In this document: piece after piece, positions 1 to 8,025 of the stretch
How the letters are laid out: every line of letters begins with the position of its first letter
Position numbering within the stretch: position 1 is the stretch's first letter
Assembly (NCBI GenBank): GCA_003223395.1
Contig: QHUZ01000037.1
Location: 1 to 32,957 of the forward strand
DNA: 32,957 nucleotides
Direction of reading: 5' to 3'
Origin: Gemmatimonadota bacterium
GTDB lineage: Bacteria; Gemmatimonadota; Gemmatimonadetes; Gemmatimonadales; GWC2-71-9
The notes under the pieces: generated by a model
What the model saw: only the letters and a program-made list of their open reading frames with translations
What the model was told of the DNA's origin: nothing
The model's database searches: none
Position numbers and translations under genes: made by a program

Positions 1-396
1 CGCCGGCGTCCGGAGCAAGGCCCGCAGCATCGCTTCGTAGACTTCCGCAGCGGTGGCAGGATCGTCTTCACCATGGATGCGGTGCACATGCGCTGTGGGG
101 ACCGGTACGCGGTCGAGTAGCGTTTCGCGTGCCATGCGGTAGTTGCTCTCCACATGGTGCGGCGGCACACACCGTTCGTCCCCCCACAGGATCTGCACTC
201 GCGACCACAACACTTTGGACACGAAAGGCTCCGTGGCCAACCGCAGGTAGGTGTCACGCGGCGTCGAGCCGCCGGAGAGCGCGACAATGAACTGTCCACG
301 CGAGGCAATCGCGTCCCCCGCGGCCGCGACGAAACGTCCCGCAGCCGCGTCGGCGAGCGCGGCGGCGCTGGGCAGCACCGTGAGATCAGCTGGCAT
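1..396 (-). CDS. pgl: 6-phosphogluconolactonase, N-terminal part (cut by window edge)
   Basis: This enzyme hydrolyses 6-phosphogluconolactone in the oxidative pentose phosphate pathway, in the cytosol. I translated the minus strand from the ATG at 396-394. The frame stays open for 132 codons to the left edge, so about half of a normal protein of roughly 240 residues is visible. Family motifs seen are the sugar-phosphate loop VALSGGSTPRDTY (about residues 38-50), the stretch WGDERCVPP and SNYRMARETLL, all typical of the Pgl/DevB family. No strong Shine-Dalgarno precedes the start. The gene lies 30 bases past a probable terminator, so it may have its own promoter or depend on read-through. The C-terminal half is outside the window. 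Confidence 0.9.
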   Translation of the reverse strand, partial: MPADLTVLPSAAALADAAAGRFVAAAGDAIASRGQFIVALSGGSTPRDTYLRLATEPFVSKVLWSRVQILWGDERCVPPHHVESNYRMARETLLDRVPVPTAHVHRIHGEDDPATAAEVYEAMLRALLRTPA

Positions 397-425
397 CGAC
401 CTGAGCCATCATCGCTTCAAGAATA

Positions 426-455
426 AACGGCCGCCGCTGGTGAGCGACGGCCGTT
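426..455 (-). terminator. Probable intrinsic terminator after the TPR gene
   Basis: The arms at 426-437 and 444-455 are inverted complements with one mismatch in 12 pairs, closed by a 6-base loop. Reading along the minus strand, the stem is followed by a modest U-rich stretch (TTTATTCTT). It sits in the 114-base gap between the TPR gene and pgl, the largest gap in the window, where the long gene string would be expected to end. The weak T tract leaves efficiency uncertain. Confidence 0.6.
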
Positions 456-510
456 GCGTCTTGGGAAGACACTGGCGGAATGTGTTTCCACACCCCGCCC
501 GCTGTCAACG

Positions 511-2052
511 TCATTGCTTCCGATAATAGCGCCAGGCAGCGATGGTTCCGCCCGTGGGCTTCATCGCGAACTGCTGGCTTTGCCCCGGCGCCGTCGTGGC
601 CACATCCACCGTATCGGTCGCCACGACCGCGCCCTTCAGGTCGACGAACTCGAATACCAGCCTGTACGGCTGATTGGGCTTCTCTCGCGTGTTCGTTACG
701 ATCCCCTTCACTTCGCGGCCCGTATCCGTCGAGTCGAACTGGCTCACCGCAACATCCCCAACCAAGAGCGAGTCGCCCAACTTGTAGTAGAACAGCGCGG
801 AGTCGATCTTGCCGTTCTGCTGCTGCGCGTACGCCATGATCTTGATGCCAGTGCGGTTCATCGGATCGACCGCGAGCAGGCGGCGGGACATCGTCAGCGC
901 CGTCACGGAGTCGTGCAGCCCCAGCGCCGTGTTGGCGCGGTAAATCAGCGTCTCGCGGTAGTAGGGATTGACCTTGAGGCTCGCATCCAGCGCCTGCGCG
1001 GCAAGGGAGAACGCCGCATGCGAGTTCGCGAGGTAGGTCTTGGCGATACCCGACGTCACAGAGTCACAATGCATGCGAATCCGCACCACGGTCATCGGCG
1101 GACGCTTCGCCCGTGACTCGCGGCGGCAGTTACCACCCGCGATCGACGTATCGGGATCTTCAGGGACGCCGCTGGAAATCTCGGCGCCGACCTTGTAGAG
1201 CTGGTAGTACCCCAACGAGTCGCCCTTACTGATGATCTGCCGATACAGCGTGAACGCGCTGTCGCGGTAGGTGCTGTCCTTGGCGCCTTTCTGCATGTAC
1301 ACGCCGCCCAGCGCCGCCATGATCTCGGCATCCCCGGGGTACAGGGCCAGATACTCGCGATACGTCTTCTGCGCCTCGGGCAGCTGCTGCATGCTCTGCT
1401 GAATGCGGCCGAGGTTGAAGAGCGCGTCCTTACGATCCTGGGCAAACTTGGGATCCGCGGCGGCGACGTCTGCCGCCCTGCGGAAAAACAGCAACGCCGA
1501 ATCGCCCTTCCCCGTGTTGTAGTACAGCGTGGCGATATACTTGAGGCCTGTCGGCTCGCCGGGCAGCATCCCGCTGGCGCGCCGGAACGATTTGATCGCG
1601 GAGTCGAGGTTGTTCGCCTGCCACGCCGCGATCCCGGCGTTGAAGGCCGGCACCCACACGTAGCGGCGCCAGATGTCGATGTCGCCCTTGCAGTCGGGCT
1701 TCAGCTGCTCCGCTTTCGTGAACGCCGAGTCGATCCCTTGCCCGTCGTCAGTCATGACGTAATAGCGGGCGAGGTAGTACCACGCTGCGGGATTCTTCTC
1801 CTGCCCCCCGGTCGTCAGCGCCTGGGTCAACAGCCGCTGCGCGTCGCTCAGATCTTTCTTCTTTTGATCCTCGAACTTGCCCATCGTCGCGCTCTTCAAA
1901 TACCCCATGCCCTGGTTGACGAGGGGGTTGTTCGGTTTCAAGTCGCATTTCGGTTCCGCCCAGCGGTTCGGCGCCTGTTGCTGCTGCTGAGCCGCCAGCG
2001 GGACCGAAACGACGGTGAACAAGATTCCCGCAAGAGTACGCAACGTTCGCAC
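511..2052 (-). CDS. Secreted or periplasmic TPR-repeat protein
   Basis: A hypothetical exported protein of about 513 residues. It has an N-terminal hydrophobic signal peptide ending in LAAQ, followed by a run of glutamines. Helical tetratricopeptide-like repeats then cover most of residues 30-430; examples are AAWYYLARYYVM, DALFNLGRIQQSM, and the final unit ending FYYKLGDSLL. The last 80 or so residues look like a small beta-sandwich resembling FxLYD domains (EVKGIVTNT then a hydrophobic strand pair). TPR proteins are scaffolds; no enzymatic motif is visible. I prefer the GTG at 2052 because AAGGAG (2063-2058) lies 5 bases upstream. The in-frame GTG at 2058 overlaps that same AAGGAG and would leave it no spacing. 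The start is two bases past the larC stop, so translation is probably coupled. Confidence 0.8.
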   Translation of the reverse strand: MRTLRTLAGILFTVVSVPLAAQQQQQAPNRWAEPKCDLKPNNPLVNQGMGYLKSATMGKFEDQKKKDLSDAQRLLTQALTTGGQEKNPAAWYYLARYYVMTDDGQGIDSAFTKAEQLKPDCKGDIDIWRRYVWVPAFNAGIAAWQANNLDSAIKSFRRASGMLPGEPTGLKYIATLYYNTGKGDSALLFFRRAADVAAADPKFAQDRKDALFNLGRIQQSMQQLPEAQKTYREYLALYPGDAEIMAALGGVYMQKGAKDSTYRDSAFTLYRQIISKGDSLGYYQLYKVGAEISSGVPEDPDTSIAGGNCRRESRAKRPPMTVVRIRMHCDSVTSGIAKTYLANSHAAFSLAAQALDASLKVNPYYRETLIYRANTALGLHDSVTALTMSRRLLAVDPMNRTGIKIMAYAQQQNGKIDSALFYYKLGDSLLVGDVAVSQFDSTDTGREVKGIVTNTREKPNQPYRLVFEFVDLKGAVVATDTVDVATTAPGQSQQFAMKPTGGTIAAWRYYRKQ

Positions 2053-2054
2053 GT

Positions 2055-3227
2055 TCACTCCTTGGATTTCGCGATAAGGGCCTCGGCGTCGCGCTCGACG
2101 GCGCGCGCCACTTCCAGCGGCGGGCGTCCCAGCGCCTGCGCCGCGGCCAACACATCATCGTATTCTGGCTTCACCCGGACGGTCCCGCCATCCAGCACCT
2201 TCACCCGCACCGCCACGCCATCCAGCCGCACCGTCAGCTGATGTCGTGGCAGCGTGGCCCGCTCCGCGATCCAGCGGCGCACCCCGGCCGTCGTACTGTG
2301 GCGGAACAGCTCGGCGGTCACGGCCTCCGCCAGCGCCTCGGGCGCCATGACTTCCACCCGGAACCCCTGCCGGCCTTTCTTCATCTGTACCGGCCAAGTC
2401 TCCACGTCGAGCGCGCCGGCCTGGACCAAGGCCTGGCGGAGCGGCTCCACGTACTCGGGACTCATATCGTCCACGTCAGTCGCGAGCACCACCACGCGAC
2501 CTGCCTCACTCGCCGCCTCGGCGAGGAGAATCCGCAGCGCGTTGGGATAGTGCTTGGGATCGCGCTGGCCAGCGCCCCACCCGCTGCCAACCATCCGCCA
2601 GCGGTCCGGCGGCGCTCCTGTGGACAGCACCCGGAGCAAGGCCGCGCCGGTCGGCGTCGTCGCCTCGCCTTCCACGGGGCCGGCGCTTGCGATCTCGAGT
2701 CCCTCCAGCAGGATCGCGGTGGCGGGCGCGGGGACCGGCAGACGCCCGTGCGCCGCCTCGACCCAGCCCTGCCCCACCGCGACCGGAAAATGATGGACGG
2801 CTTGTGCGCCGAGTCGCTCGAACCCTTCAATGGCGCCCACGATATCCAAGACGGCGTCCACCGCTCCGACTTCATGCAGGTGGACTTTGTCGGGAGCGAC
2901 GCCGTGGACTCGACCCTCAGCCTCGCCCACCAACCGGAACGCGCGGACCGCGCGCTCCTTCACCCAATCGGACACGGGCGCCCGCTCGACCAGTCGCACC
3001 AACTCGCCCACATGACGGCCGTGCGGTTGCGGCGGGATGTCGAACTCGACTTGTTTGCACGTGACCCCGGCACGGCGCACGTCACGGACCGTAACACGGA
3101 CGTCGCCCACGCCCAGCCGTCCCGGCAGCGCCTCGAGCCAGGAAACCGGCAGGCCCAGCGAGAGGAGCGCCCCTAACGTCATATCGCCGCTGATACCGGC
3201 GGCGGGATCCAGGATGGCTATGCGCAT
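2055..3227 (-). CDS. larC: LarC-like nickel-pincer cofactor biosynthesis protein (DUF111)
   Basis: LarC inserts nickel, in a CTP-dependent step, into the pyridinium thio-carboxylate precursor of the nickel-pincer cofactor used by lactate racemase and related LarA enzymes. The 390-residue product carries family hallmarks: N-terminal ILDPAAGISGDMTLGALL, HLHEVGAVDAVLDIVG in the middle, GEATTPTGAALL around residue 190, and the C-terminal DVDDMSPEY region. In Lactobacillus the gene is split by a frameshift (larC1/larC2); here it is one uninterrupted frame. No larA, larB or larE is visible, so the client enzyme is unknown. The gene starts 27 bases after thrC with no clear Shine-Dalgarno. An AT-rich TTTATATTT lies about 14 bases upstream, which could be a -10 element. 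Confidence 0.9.
   Translation of the reverse strand: MRIAILDPAAGISGDMTLGALLSLGLPVSWLEALPGRLGVGDVRVTVRDVRRAGVTCKQVEFDIPPQPHGRHVGELVRLVERAPVSDWVKERAVRAFRLVGEAEGRVHGVAPDKVHLHEVGAVDAVLDIVGAIEGFERLGAQAVHHFPVAVGQGWVEAAHGRLPVPAPATAILLEGLEIASAGPVEGEATTPTGAALLRVLSTGAPPDRWRMVGSGWGAGQRDPKHYPNALRILLAEAASEAGRVVVLATDVDDMSPEYVEPLRQALVQAGALDVETWPVQMKKGRQGFRVEVMAPEALAEAVTAELFRHSTTAGVRRWIAERATLPRHQLTVRLDGVAVRVKVLDGGTVRVKPEYDDVLAAAQALGRPPLEVARAVERDAEALIAKSKE
2058..2063 (-). promoter_or_regulatory. Shine-Dalgarno that decides the TPR gene start
   Basis: The minus strand reads AAGGAG at 2063-2058, overlapping the end of larC. The GTG at 2058-2056 shares its last G, so only the GTG at 2052-2050, 5 bases downstream, has usable spacing. 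Confidence 0.6.
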
Positions 3228-3254
3228 GGGCCGAAGTGGGGAAATATAAACGGC

Positions 3255-4409
3255 TTAGGCTCTGTAGAGCCACCCGGCCCCGGTGTTAAACAGGACGATG
3301 CGCTGTTCGGGACGGAGGACGCCTCGGTTCTTGAGCGCCACGGCACCTGACAAGGCCGCTCCACCTTCCGGCGATGCGTCGATCCCCTCAGCGAGCTGCA
3401 GCTCGTGCGCGGCCGCCCCCAGCGCCTCGTCGCTCACGGCGACGGCGCCCCCGCCGCTTTCGCGCAGCGCCCGCAGCATGAGCCTGTCGCCCAGCGGCGC
3501 AGGCACGCGCAAACCAGCCGCCACGGTTTTGGGATCGGGCCACGGCTCGCACCGCTCGGCCCCCGATTCGAAAGCCTGCACGACCGGGGCGCAGCCGCTC
3601 GATTGCACGGTGAACATCCGCGGGAGCGGCCCGCGCAGCCAGCCGCTCTGGCGCAGCTCCTGGAACGCTTTCCACATCCCGATCAAGCCCGTCCCGCCGC
3701 CCGTCGGATAGATAATCGCGTCAGGAAGTGTCCATCCCAACTGCTCGGCCAACTCGAGCCCGAGCGTCTTCTTGCCTTCGATGCGATACGGCTCTCGCAG
3801 CGTGGAGACGTCGATGGCGCCGGTATTGGTGGCGTGCAACCGAGCCGCAATACCACAGTCGCCGATGTGACCATCGAGCAGCATCAGATCGCCACCAAAC
3901 GCGCGGATCTGATCCAGGATGGGGCGTGGCGTCGTCGCAGGCGCATACACCCGCGCCGACGCCCCCGCGCGGGTCGCGTACGCGGCGAGTGCGATCCCCG
4001 CATTGCCGGCGGTCGGTACGACGAACTCTGTCGCGCCTGCCAGCACCGCGCGCGTGACGGCTGCGGCCAGACCACGGGCCTTGAACGATCCTGTGGGATT
4101 CGTGCCTTCGTCCTTCACCCAAAGTTGGTCGAAACCTTGGCGCGCGCCGACGCGCTCGACTTTGAGCAGCGGCGTCCCACCCTCGCCGAGTGTGACGGGG
4201 TGCTCGCCTTCCGCGAGTGGCAACCATCCGTCATAGCGCCACATCGTCCAGCGTCGGGCGCGTAACAACGTCTTGGCTTCGGGAGATGGCAAGGCAGCGT
4301 ATCGGACCAGATAGGGAGACCCGCACACCTCGCACACACCGGGGAAGCCGTCGGTGTCGCGCGTGCGCACGGGGTCGCACGCCGAACACTCCAATGTCCA
4401 GGGTGTCAC
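3255..4409 (-). CDS. thrC: Threonine synthase with N-terminal zinc ribbon
   Basis: A PLP enzyme converting O-phospho-L-homoserine to L-threonine. The 384-residue protein starts with a zinc-ribbon-like segment (Cys8, Cys11, Cys26, Cys29), seen in a subgroup of threonine synthases. The PLP lysine is Lys110 in the motif PTGSFKARG, the phosphate-binding glycine-rich loop is PTGGGTGLIGMWKAF, and GEGGTPLLK near residue 76 is a typical substrate-loop sequence. The GTG start at 4409 overlaps the uvrC stop by four bases (GTGA), which fixes the start. No other threonine-pathway gene (hom, thrB) is nearby. Cysteate synthase and other fold-type II paralogues share these motifs, so the function rests on overall resemblance. 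Confidence 0.9.
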   Translation of the reverse strand: MTPWTLECSACDPVRTRDTDGFPGVCEVCGSPYLVRYAALPSPEAKTLLRARRWTMWRYDGWLPLAEGEHPVTLGEGGTPLLKVERVGARQGFDQLWVKDEGTNPTGSFKARGLAAAVTRAVLAGATEFVVPTAGNAGIALAAYATRAGASARVYAPATTPRPILDQIRAFGGDLMLLDGHIGDCGIAARLHATNTGAIDVSTLREPYRIEGKKTLGLELAEQLGWTLPDAIIYPTGGGTGLIGMWKAFQELRQSGWLRGPLPRMFTVQSSGCAPVVQAFESGAERCEPWPDPKTVAAGLRVPAPLGDRLMLRALRESGGGAVAVSDEALGAAAHELQLAEGIDASPEGGAALSGAVALKNRGVLRPEQRIVLFNTGAGWLYRA

Positions 4410-6214
4410 GCGCGCTGGTGCAACCGGTCGAGGATCCGGTCCGCGAGCGTGGTGGAGAATCCCGGCAGCGCCGCGATCTCAGCCGGTGTTGCGGTCCGCA
4501 CGCCCGCGAGCGAACCGAAACGCTCCAGCAGGACGCGCCGGCGTGCCGGGCCAATGCCCGGGATGCGCAGCAGTTCCGACGTGATGGTGCGCTGCGCCCG
4601 CCGCTTGCGGCTGTAGGTGACCGCAAAGCGGTGGGCTTCGTCCCGGGCGCGCTGCAGGAGCTTGAGTGACGGGCTGCGCCGCGACAGCCGCAATGGCTCA
4701 CCGGAGTCCTGCAGGAAGACCTCTTCCTCCCGTTTCGCAAGACTCACCATGGGGAGACGCTCGAGTCCCTGCGCGCGCGCCGCTTCGACTGCGGCAGCCA
4801 ATTGGCCCTTTCCTCCATCGATCACGATCAAGTCCGGAATCTGTTTGTTCTCCGCAATGCGGCGTGTCAAGAAGCGGCTCACGACTTCCTTCATCGCCGC
4901 GAAGTCGTCGATTCCTTCTACACCCTTGATCCGATATCGCCGGTACTCGGCCTTGCGCGGCCGGCCGCCTTCGAACCAGACCAGCGACCCCACCGTGTCC
5001 CTGCCCTGGTTATGCGAGATATCGATGCACACCATCGCGCGCGGCACGACCGGCAGGCCGAGGTCGCGGCCCAGCGCGAATACCGGGTCGGCGGCGCGCT
5101 CGTCGATGTCGAACGTCTCGATCTTGAAGCTATCGAGCAGGTGCCGGGCGTTCTGATCGGCGAGCTCGACGAGCTTCGCGGCCGAGCCACGCTGCGGCAC
5201 CACGAACTCGATGCCCGGCGCCAGCTCGCGGAGCGCATCCAAATCGGCGGGCGCAAACGGGAGCACCACGCGCTGGGCCCGCTGGTCCAGCGGCAGATAA
5301 TAGCCCACCAGGAACGTGCGCAGGACGTCGCCTTCGGGGGCATGCTCGACGTGCTCCAAAAAGCGATGCTCGCGCGCGACGAGCCGGCCGTCCCGAATGC
5401 GCAGGATGACGCCGACCGCGTCGTCGCCGTCGCGGGCGAGGCTGATCGCGTCGGCGTCGCCGCCCCCGACGACCTCCACCGTCTGCGGCTGCTCGAGCTG
5501 ATCCAGCCACTTCAGCGCGTCGCGGAGCTGGGCGGCGCGTTCGTAGTCCTGGGCGTTACTGGCCTCGTGCATCCGCTGGCGCAGCCCGGACCGCACGTCG
5601 AGTGTCTTTCCCGACAGGAACAGCAACACATCGTCGATCATGCGGCGGTAGTCTTCCCGGCTCTGATAACCGACGCACGGTGCCTTGCAGCGCTCGATAT
5701 GAAAGTCGAGACAGGGCCGGTCTGGTGCGTCCTCGGGCAGATTCCAAGTACAGGACCGCACCGTAAAGATCCGGCGGATGATTTTCAGCGTCTGCCGCAG
5801 GGTCGCGACGTCGGTATACGGGCCGAAGTACCGCGCCCCCGGGATCGTCACCCGCCGAACGACGAGGACGCGCGGGAACGGCTCACCCAATGTCACGGCG
5901 AGCTGCGGGTAGCTCTTGTCGTCGCGCAGCCGGATGTTGAACTTCGGCTGGTTTTCCTTGATCAGCGTGTTCTCGAGCAGCAGCGCCTGCGCCTCGGTCG
6001 GAACGATGATCGTCTCGAGGTCGGCGATTTGCTCCCGCAAGAACTCCCGCTCCGTGCTTCCCTGCTCGTCCGCGAAGTACGCGGGCACGCGCGAGCGGAG
6101 GTTGGCCGCCTTCCCGACGTACAGAATCTCCCCGGCGGCGTCTTTCCAGATGTAGACGCCGGGGCGAGCGGGAAGTGCCGCTAGTTGGCGGGCGAGCCGG
6201 TCAGAGATTGCCAT
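4406..6214 (-). CDS. uvrC: Excinuclease ABC subunit C
   Basis: UvrC makes both incisions around bulky DNA lesions in nucleotide excision repair with UvrA and UvrB. The 602-residue protein has the GIY-YIG nuclease domain at the start (RPGVYIWKDAAGEILYVGKA, residues 17-36), the UVR motif that binds UvrB near residues 205-240 (ending DYERAAQLRDAL), the RNase H-like endonuclease domain (CIDISHNQG, VIDGGKGQL) and a C-terminal tandem helix-hairpin-helix (RIPGIGPARRRVLLERFG). The frame stays open far upstream through murJ, but that extension is arginine-rich out-of-frame translation. The ATG at 6214, directly before the GIY-YIG domain, is the real start and gives a 34-base overlap with the end of murJ. 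Confidence 0.96.
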   Translation of the reverse strand: MAISDRLARQLAALPARPGVYIWKDAAGEILYVGKAANLRSRVPAYFADEQGSTEREFLREQIADLETIIVPTEAQALLLENTLIKENQPKFNIRLRDDKSYPQLAVTLGEPFPRVLVVRRVTIPGARYFGPYTDVATLRQTLKIIRRIFTVRSCTWNLPEDAPDRPCLDFHIERCKAPCVGYQSREDYRRMIDDVLLFLSGKTLDVRSGLRQRMHEASNAQDYERAAQLRDALKWLDQLEQPQTVEVVGGGDADAISLARDGDDAVGVILRIRDGRLVAREHRFLEHVEHAPEGDVLRTFLVGYYLPLDQRAQRVVLPFAPADLDALRELAPGIEFVVPQRGSAAKLVELADQNARHLLDSFKIETFDIDERAADPVFALGRDLGLPVVPRAMVCIDISHNQGRDTVGSLVWFEGGRPRKAEYRRYRIKGVEGIDDFAAMKEVVSRFLTRRIAENKQIPDLIVIDGGKGQLAAAVEAARAQGLERLPMVSLAKREEEVFLQDSGEPLRLSRRSPSLKLLQRARDEAHRFAVTYSRKRRAQRTITSELLRIPGIGPARRRVLLERFGSLAGVRTATPAEIAALPGFSTTLADRILDRLHQRA

Positions 6215-7740
6215 GCGCGTATCGCGTCGGGGTGGCGGAACGCCAAAGTGAGCGCCCCGTATGCCACCCCAAAGATACCCAGCACAGCAATGGCGCGAGG
6301 GATGGGACGCCAGCCGGCGGCGACAAGCTGATCCACGCCGCTGCCGAGAGCGACGGCGATCAGGGCTGCGACAACGACGAGCCCGACGATCCGCCAGTCG
6401 GTGCGCTGCAGGATCGTTCCGATGCGCCGGTCGAGGTCGTACAGGTGCAGAACGGTATTGAGCGTGCCGCCAATCGACGAGCCCAGCGCGATGCCCGCGG
6501 GGCCGAGGCGCCGCATGAAGAACCACGACAGGACCCCCGAAATCACGAGTGAGATGATCGCGATTCGCACTGGCGTGCGTGTGTCGCGCATCGCGTAAAA
6601 CCCGGAGGCAAAGAGCTTCACGGTCGATTGCCCCAACAGCCCGATGCCGTAGGCGGCCAGGACGCCACCCACCAGCATCGTGTCGTCTGCGTCGAAGCGG
6701 CCCGTCTGGAACAGCGCGCCGACGATCTGCGGGCCGAATGCCGCGAGCGCAAACGCGGAGGGGAGGACGAAGTACGCGATGCGGCGAAACCCCGTCGCGA
6801 TCCGCGCGCGGAGCTGTTCGTTCGCGGTCTCGGAGATCGCGTCGCGGGCGAGATCGGGGAGGGCTACTGCAGTCACGGCCACACCGAACAGACTGATCGG
6901 CAAGACCTGGACGAGCTGCGCATAGCCGAGGCTGGCGAGCCCGCCTACGCCGGTGTACGAGCCGAGGAACGTGTCGACGAGGCCGGAAAGCTGGGCGACG
7001 CCGGCGCCAACGACCAGCGGCAGCCAGGCGACGATCACGTGACGCACGCCCTCGGGGGCGAGGCTCACGCGGAGCGGAATGCCTCCCAGCAGGCGCCAAC
7101 ACGTCGGTAGCTGAATGGCGATCTGCAGCAGGCTGCCCGCGACCGTTCCCCATGCGAGCGCGAGCGACAGACCGTACAGCCCCTCCCCCTTCAACCACGC
7201 GGCCGCCCCAACCATCGCCGCGATCCCGGCGATGTTCCACAACGCCGGCGCCGCATACGGGAGAAAAAAGCGGCGGTGCGTGTTCAGAATCCCGAGGCAC
7301 CATGCCGAGACGACCATCAGGCCGGTCATCGGGAAGAGGATGCGGACGAGGACCGTCGTGAGCTCGCGGCGCGGTCCGTCGAACCCCTGCGCGACGGCGG
7401 CGGTGATCGCGGGCGCGAAGGCGATGCCGATCACCGCCAGGATCCCGCTCGCGAGCAGCAGCAGGCCGAGGACCGCGCCGGCTAGAGCCCGCGCGGCCGG
7501 TTTGTCCTTTTGATCTAATGATGCATAGACTGGAATAAACGAAGCAGACAGCGTTCCTTCGCCGAGCAGGTTGCGGAGTGCGTTCGGGATGCGCAGCGCC
7601 GCGCGGAACGCGTCGGCGGCGGCGCCATTGCCGAAGTAGTGCGCGAATACTCGTTCGCGCACGTAGCCGAGGACGCGAGTGACGAGGATGCCGGCCGCCA
7701 CCCGTGCTGCGTGACGACCCCCCCCGGTGCTGCCTTTCAA
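6181..7740 (-). CDS. murJ: Lipid II flippase MurJ
   Basis: MurJ flips undecaprenyl-linked peptidoglycan precursors across the inner membrane. The 519-residue protein is hydrophobic throughout, consistent with the 14-helix MOP-superfamily fold. It carries the family N-terminus TRVLGYVRERVFAHYFG, then ADAFRAALRIPNALRNLLGEGTLSASFIPVY, which contains the conserved arginines and the GEG motif of the transport cavity. The start is a TTG at 7740 that overlaps the upstream stop by four bases (TTGA); no better start is available before the first helix. Codons 5-8 contain a run of eight G (7725-7718). The next gene, uvrC, begins inside the last codons of murJ. Confidence 0.95.
   Translation of the reverse strand: MKGSTGGGRHAARVAAGILVTRVLGYVRERVFAHYFGNGAAADAFRAALRIPNALRNLLGEGTLSASFIPVYASLDQKDKPAARALAGAVLGLLLLASGILAVIGIAFAPAITAAVAQGFDGPRRELTTVLVRILFPMTGLMVVSAWCLGILNTHRRFFLPYAAPALWNIAGIAAMVGAAAWLKGEGLYGLSLALAWGTVAGSLLQIAIQLPTCWRLLGGIPLRVSLAPEGVRHVIVAWLPLVVGAGVAQLSGLVDTFLGSYTGVGGLASLGYAQLVQVLPISLFGVAVTAVALPDLARDAISETANEQLRARIATGFRRIAYFVLPSAFALAAFGPQIVGALFQTGRFDADDTMLVGGVLAAYGIGLLGQSTVKLFASGFYAMRDTRTPVRIAIISLVISGVLSWFFMRRLGPAGIALGSSIGGTLNTVLHLYDLDRRIGTILQRTDWRIVGLVVVAALIAVALGSGVDQLVAAGWRPIPRAIAVLGIFGVAYGALTLAFRHPDAIRAWQSLTGSPAN
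7718..7725. repeat. Homopolymer of eight C/G near the murJ start
   Basis: Eight consecutive C on the plus strand (G on the coding strand) fall in codons 5-8 of murJ. A one-base change would truncate the protein. See the findings for its possible meaning. Confidence 0.7.
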
Positions 7741-8015
7741 GACGTCGGTTTCTTGCGGCGAGGATCTTCCAGCAGACGCTGCATGAACTGCAGCTCTTCC
7801 CGCATCCCGGCGATCGAGCGGTTGAGATCCTCGATCTCGGTCTCCATCAGCTCGACCCGGCGCTGCATGTCGCGCACCTCAGGCGTCGCGCCTCCCCCGC
7901 CATCGACGCGTCCTTCCATGCGGCGCGCGACGGACTTGCCGAGCGGCGAGTCCACGAGAATCGCGACGACCGGAATCATCAGCGCCACGATCAGAATTGC
8001 GGCAAGCACCCACAT
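7737..8015 (-). CDS. Small membrane-anchored coiled-coil protein
   Basis: A 92-residue protein of unknown function. It has one N-terminal transmembrane helix (about residues 2-21, LAAILIVALMIPVVAILV), a short glycine-rich linker (GGGG) and a predicted coiled coil from about residue 47 to 85 (RDMQRRVELMETEIEDLNRSIAGM and following), then a basic tail. The layout resembles small envelope-stress or phage-shock (PspB/PspC-type) proteins, but there is no diagnostic motif and I do not assign a family. It lies 10 bases after bshC and its stop overlaps the murJ TTG start, so it is probably co-translated with murJ. A structural role beside the flippase is possible but only a guess from position. Confidence 0.75.
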   Translation of the reverse strand: MWVLAAILIVALMIPVVAILVDSPLGKSVARRMEGRVDGGGGATPEVRDMQRRVELMETEIEDLNRSIAGMREELQFMQRLLEDPRRKKPTS

Positions 8016-8025
8016 GGATCGGATT

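Noticed and set aside
3228-3271. Hairpin at 3258-3271 over the thrC stop as a terminator, and TTTATATTT as a promoter for larC
   Set aside because: The stem is only 5-6 pairs, the T-rich stretch is displaced from it, and no convincing -35 is seen; left as possibilities only.
4802-6184. Plus-strand frame of 460 codons opposite uvrC, and similar ones at 18204-19337 and 2241-3176
   Set aside because: Each is fully covered by a recognised minus-strand gene and lacks family motifs.
6215-7303. Upstream extension of uvrC to give about 965 residues
   Set aside because: The extra part is murJ read out of frame, arginine- and proline-rich; the GIY-YIG domain begins right after ATG 6214.
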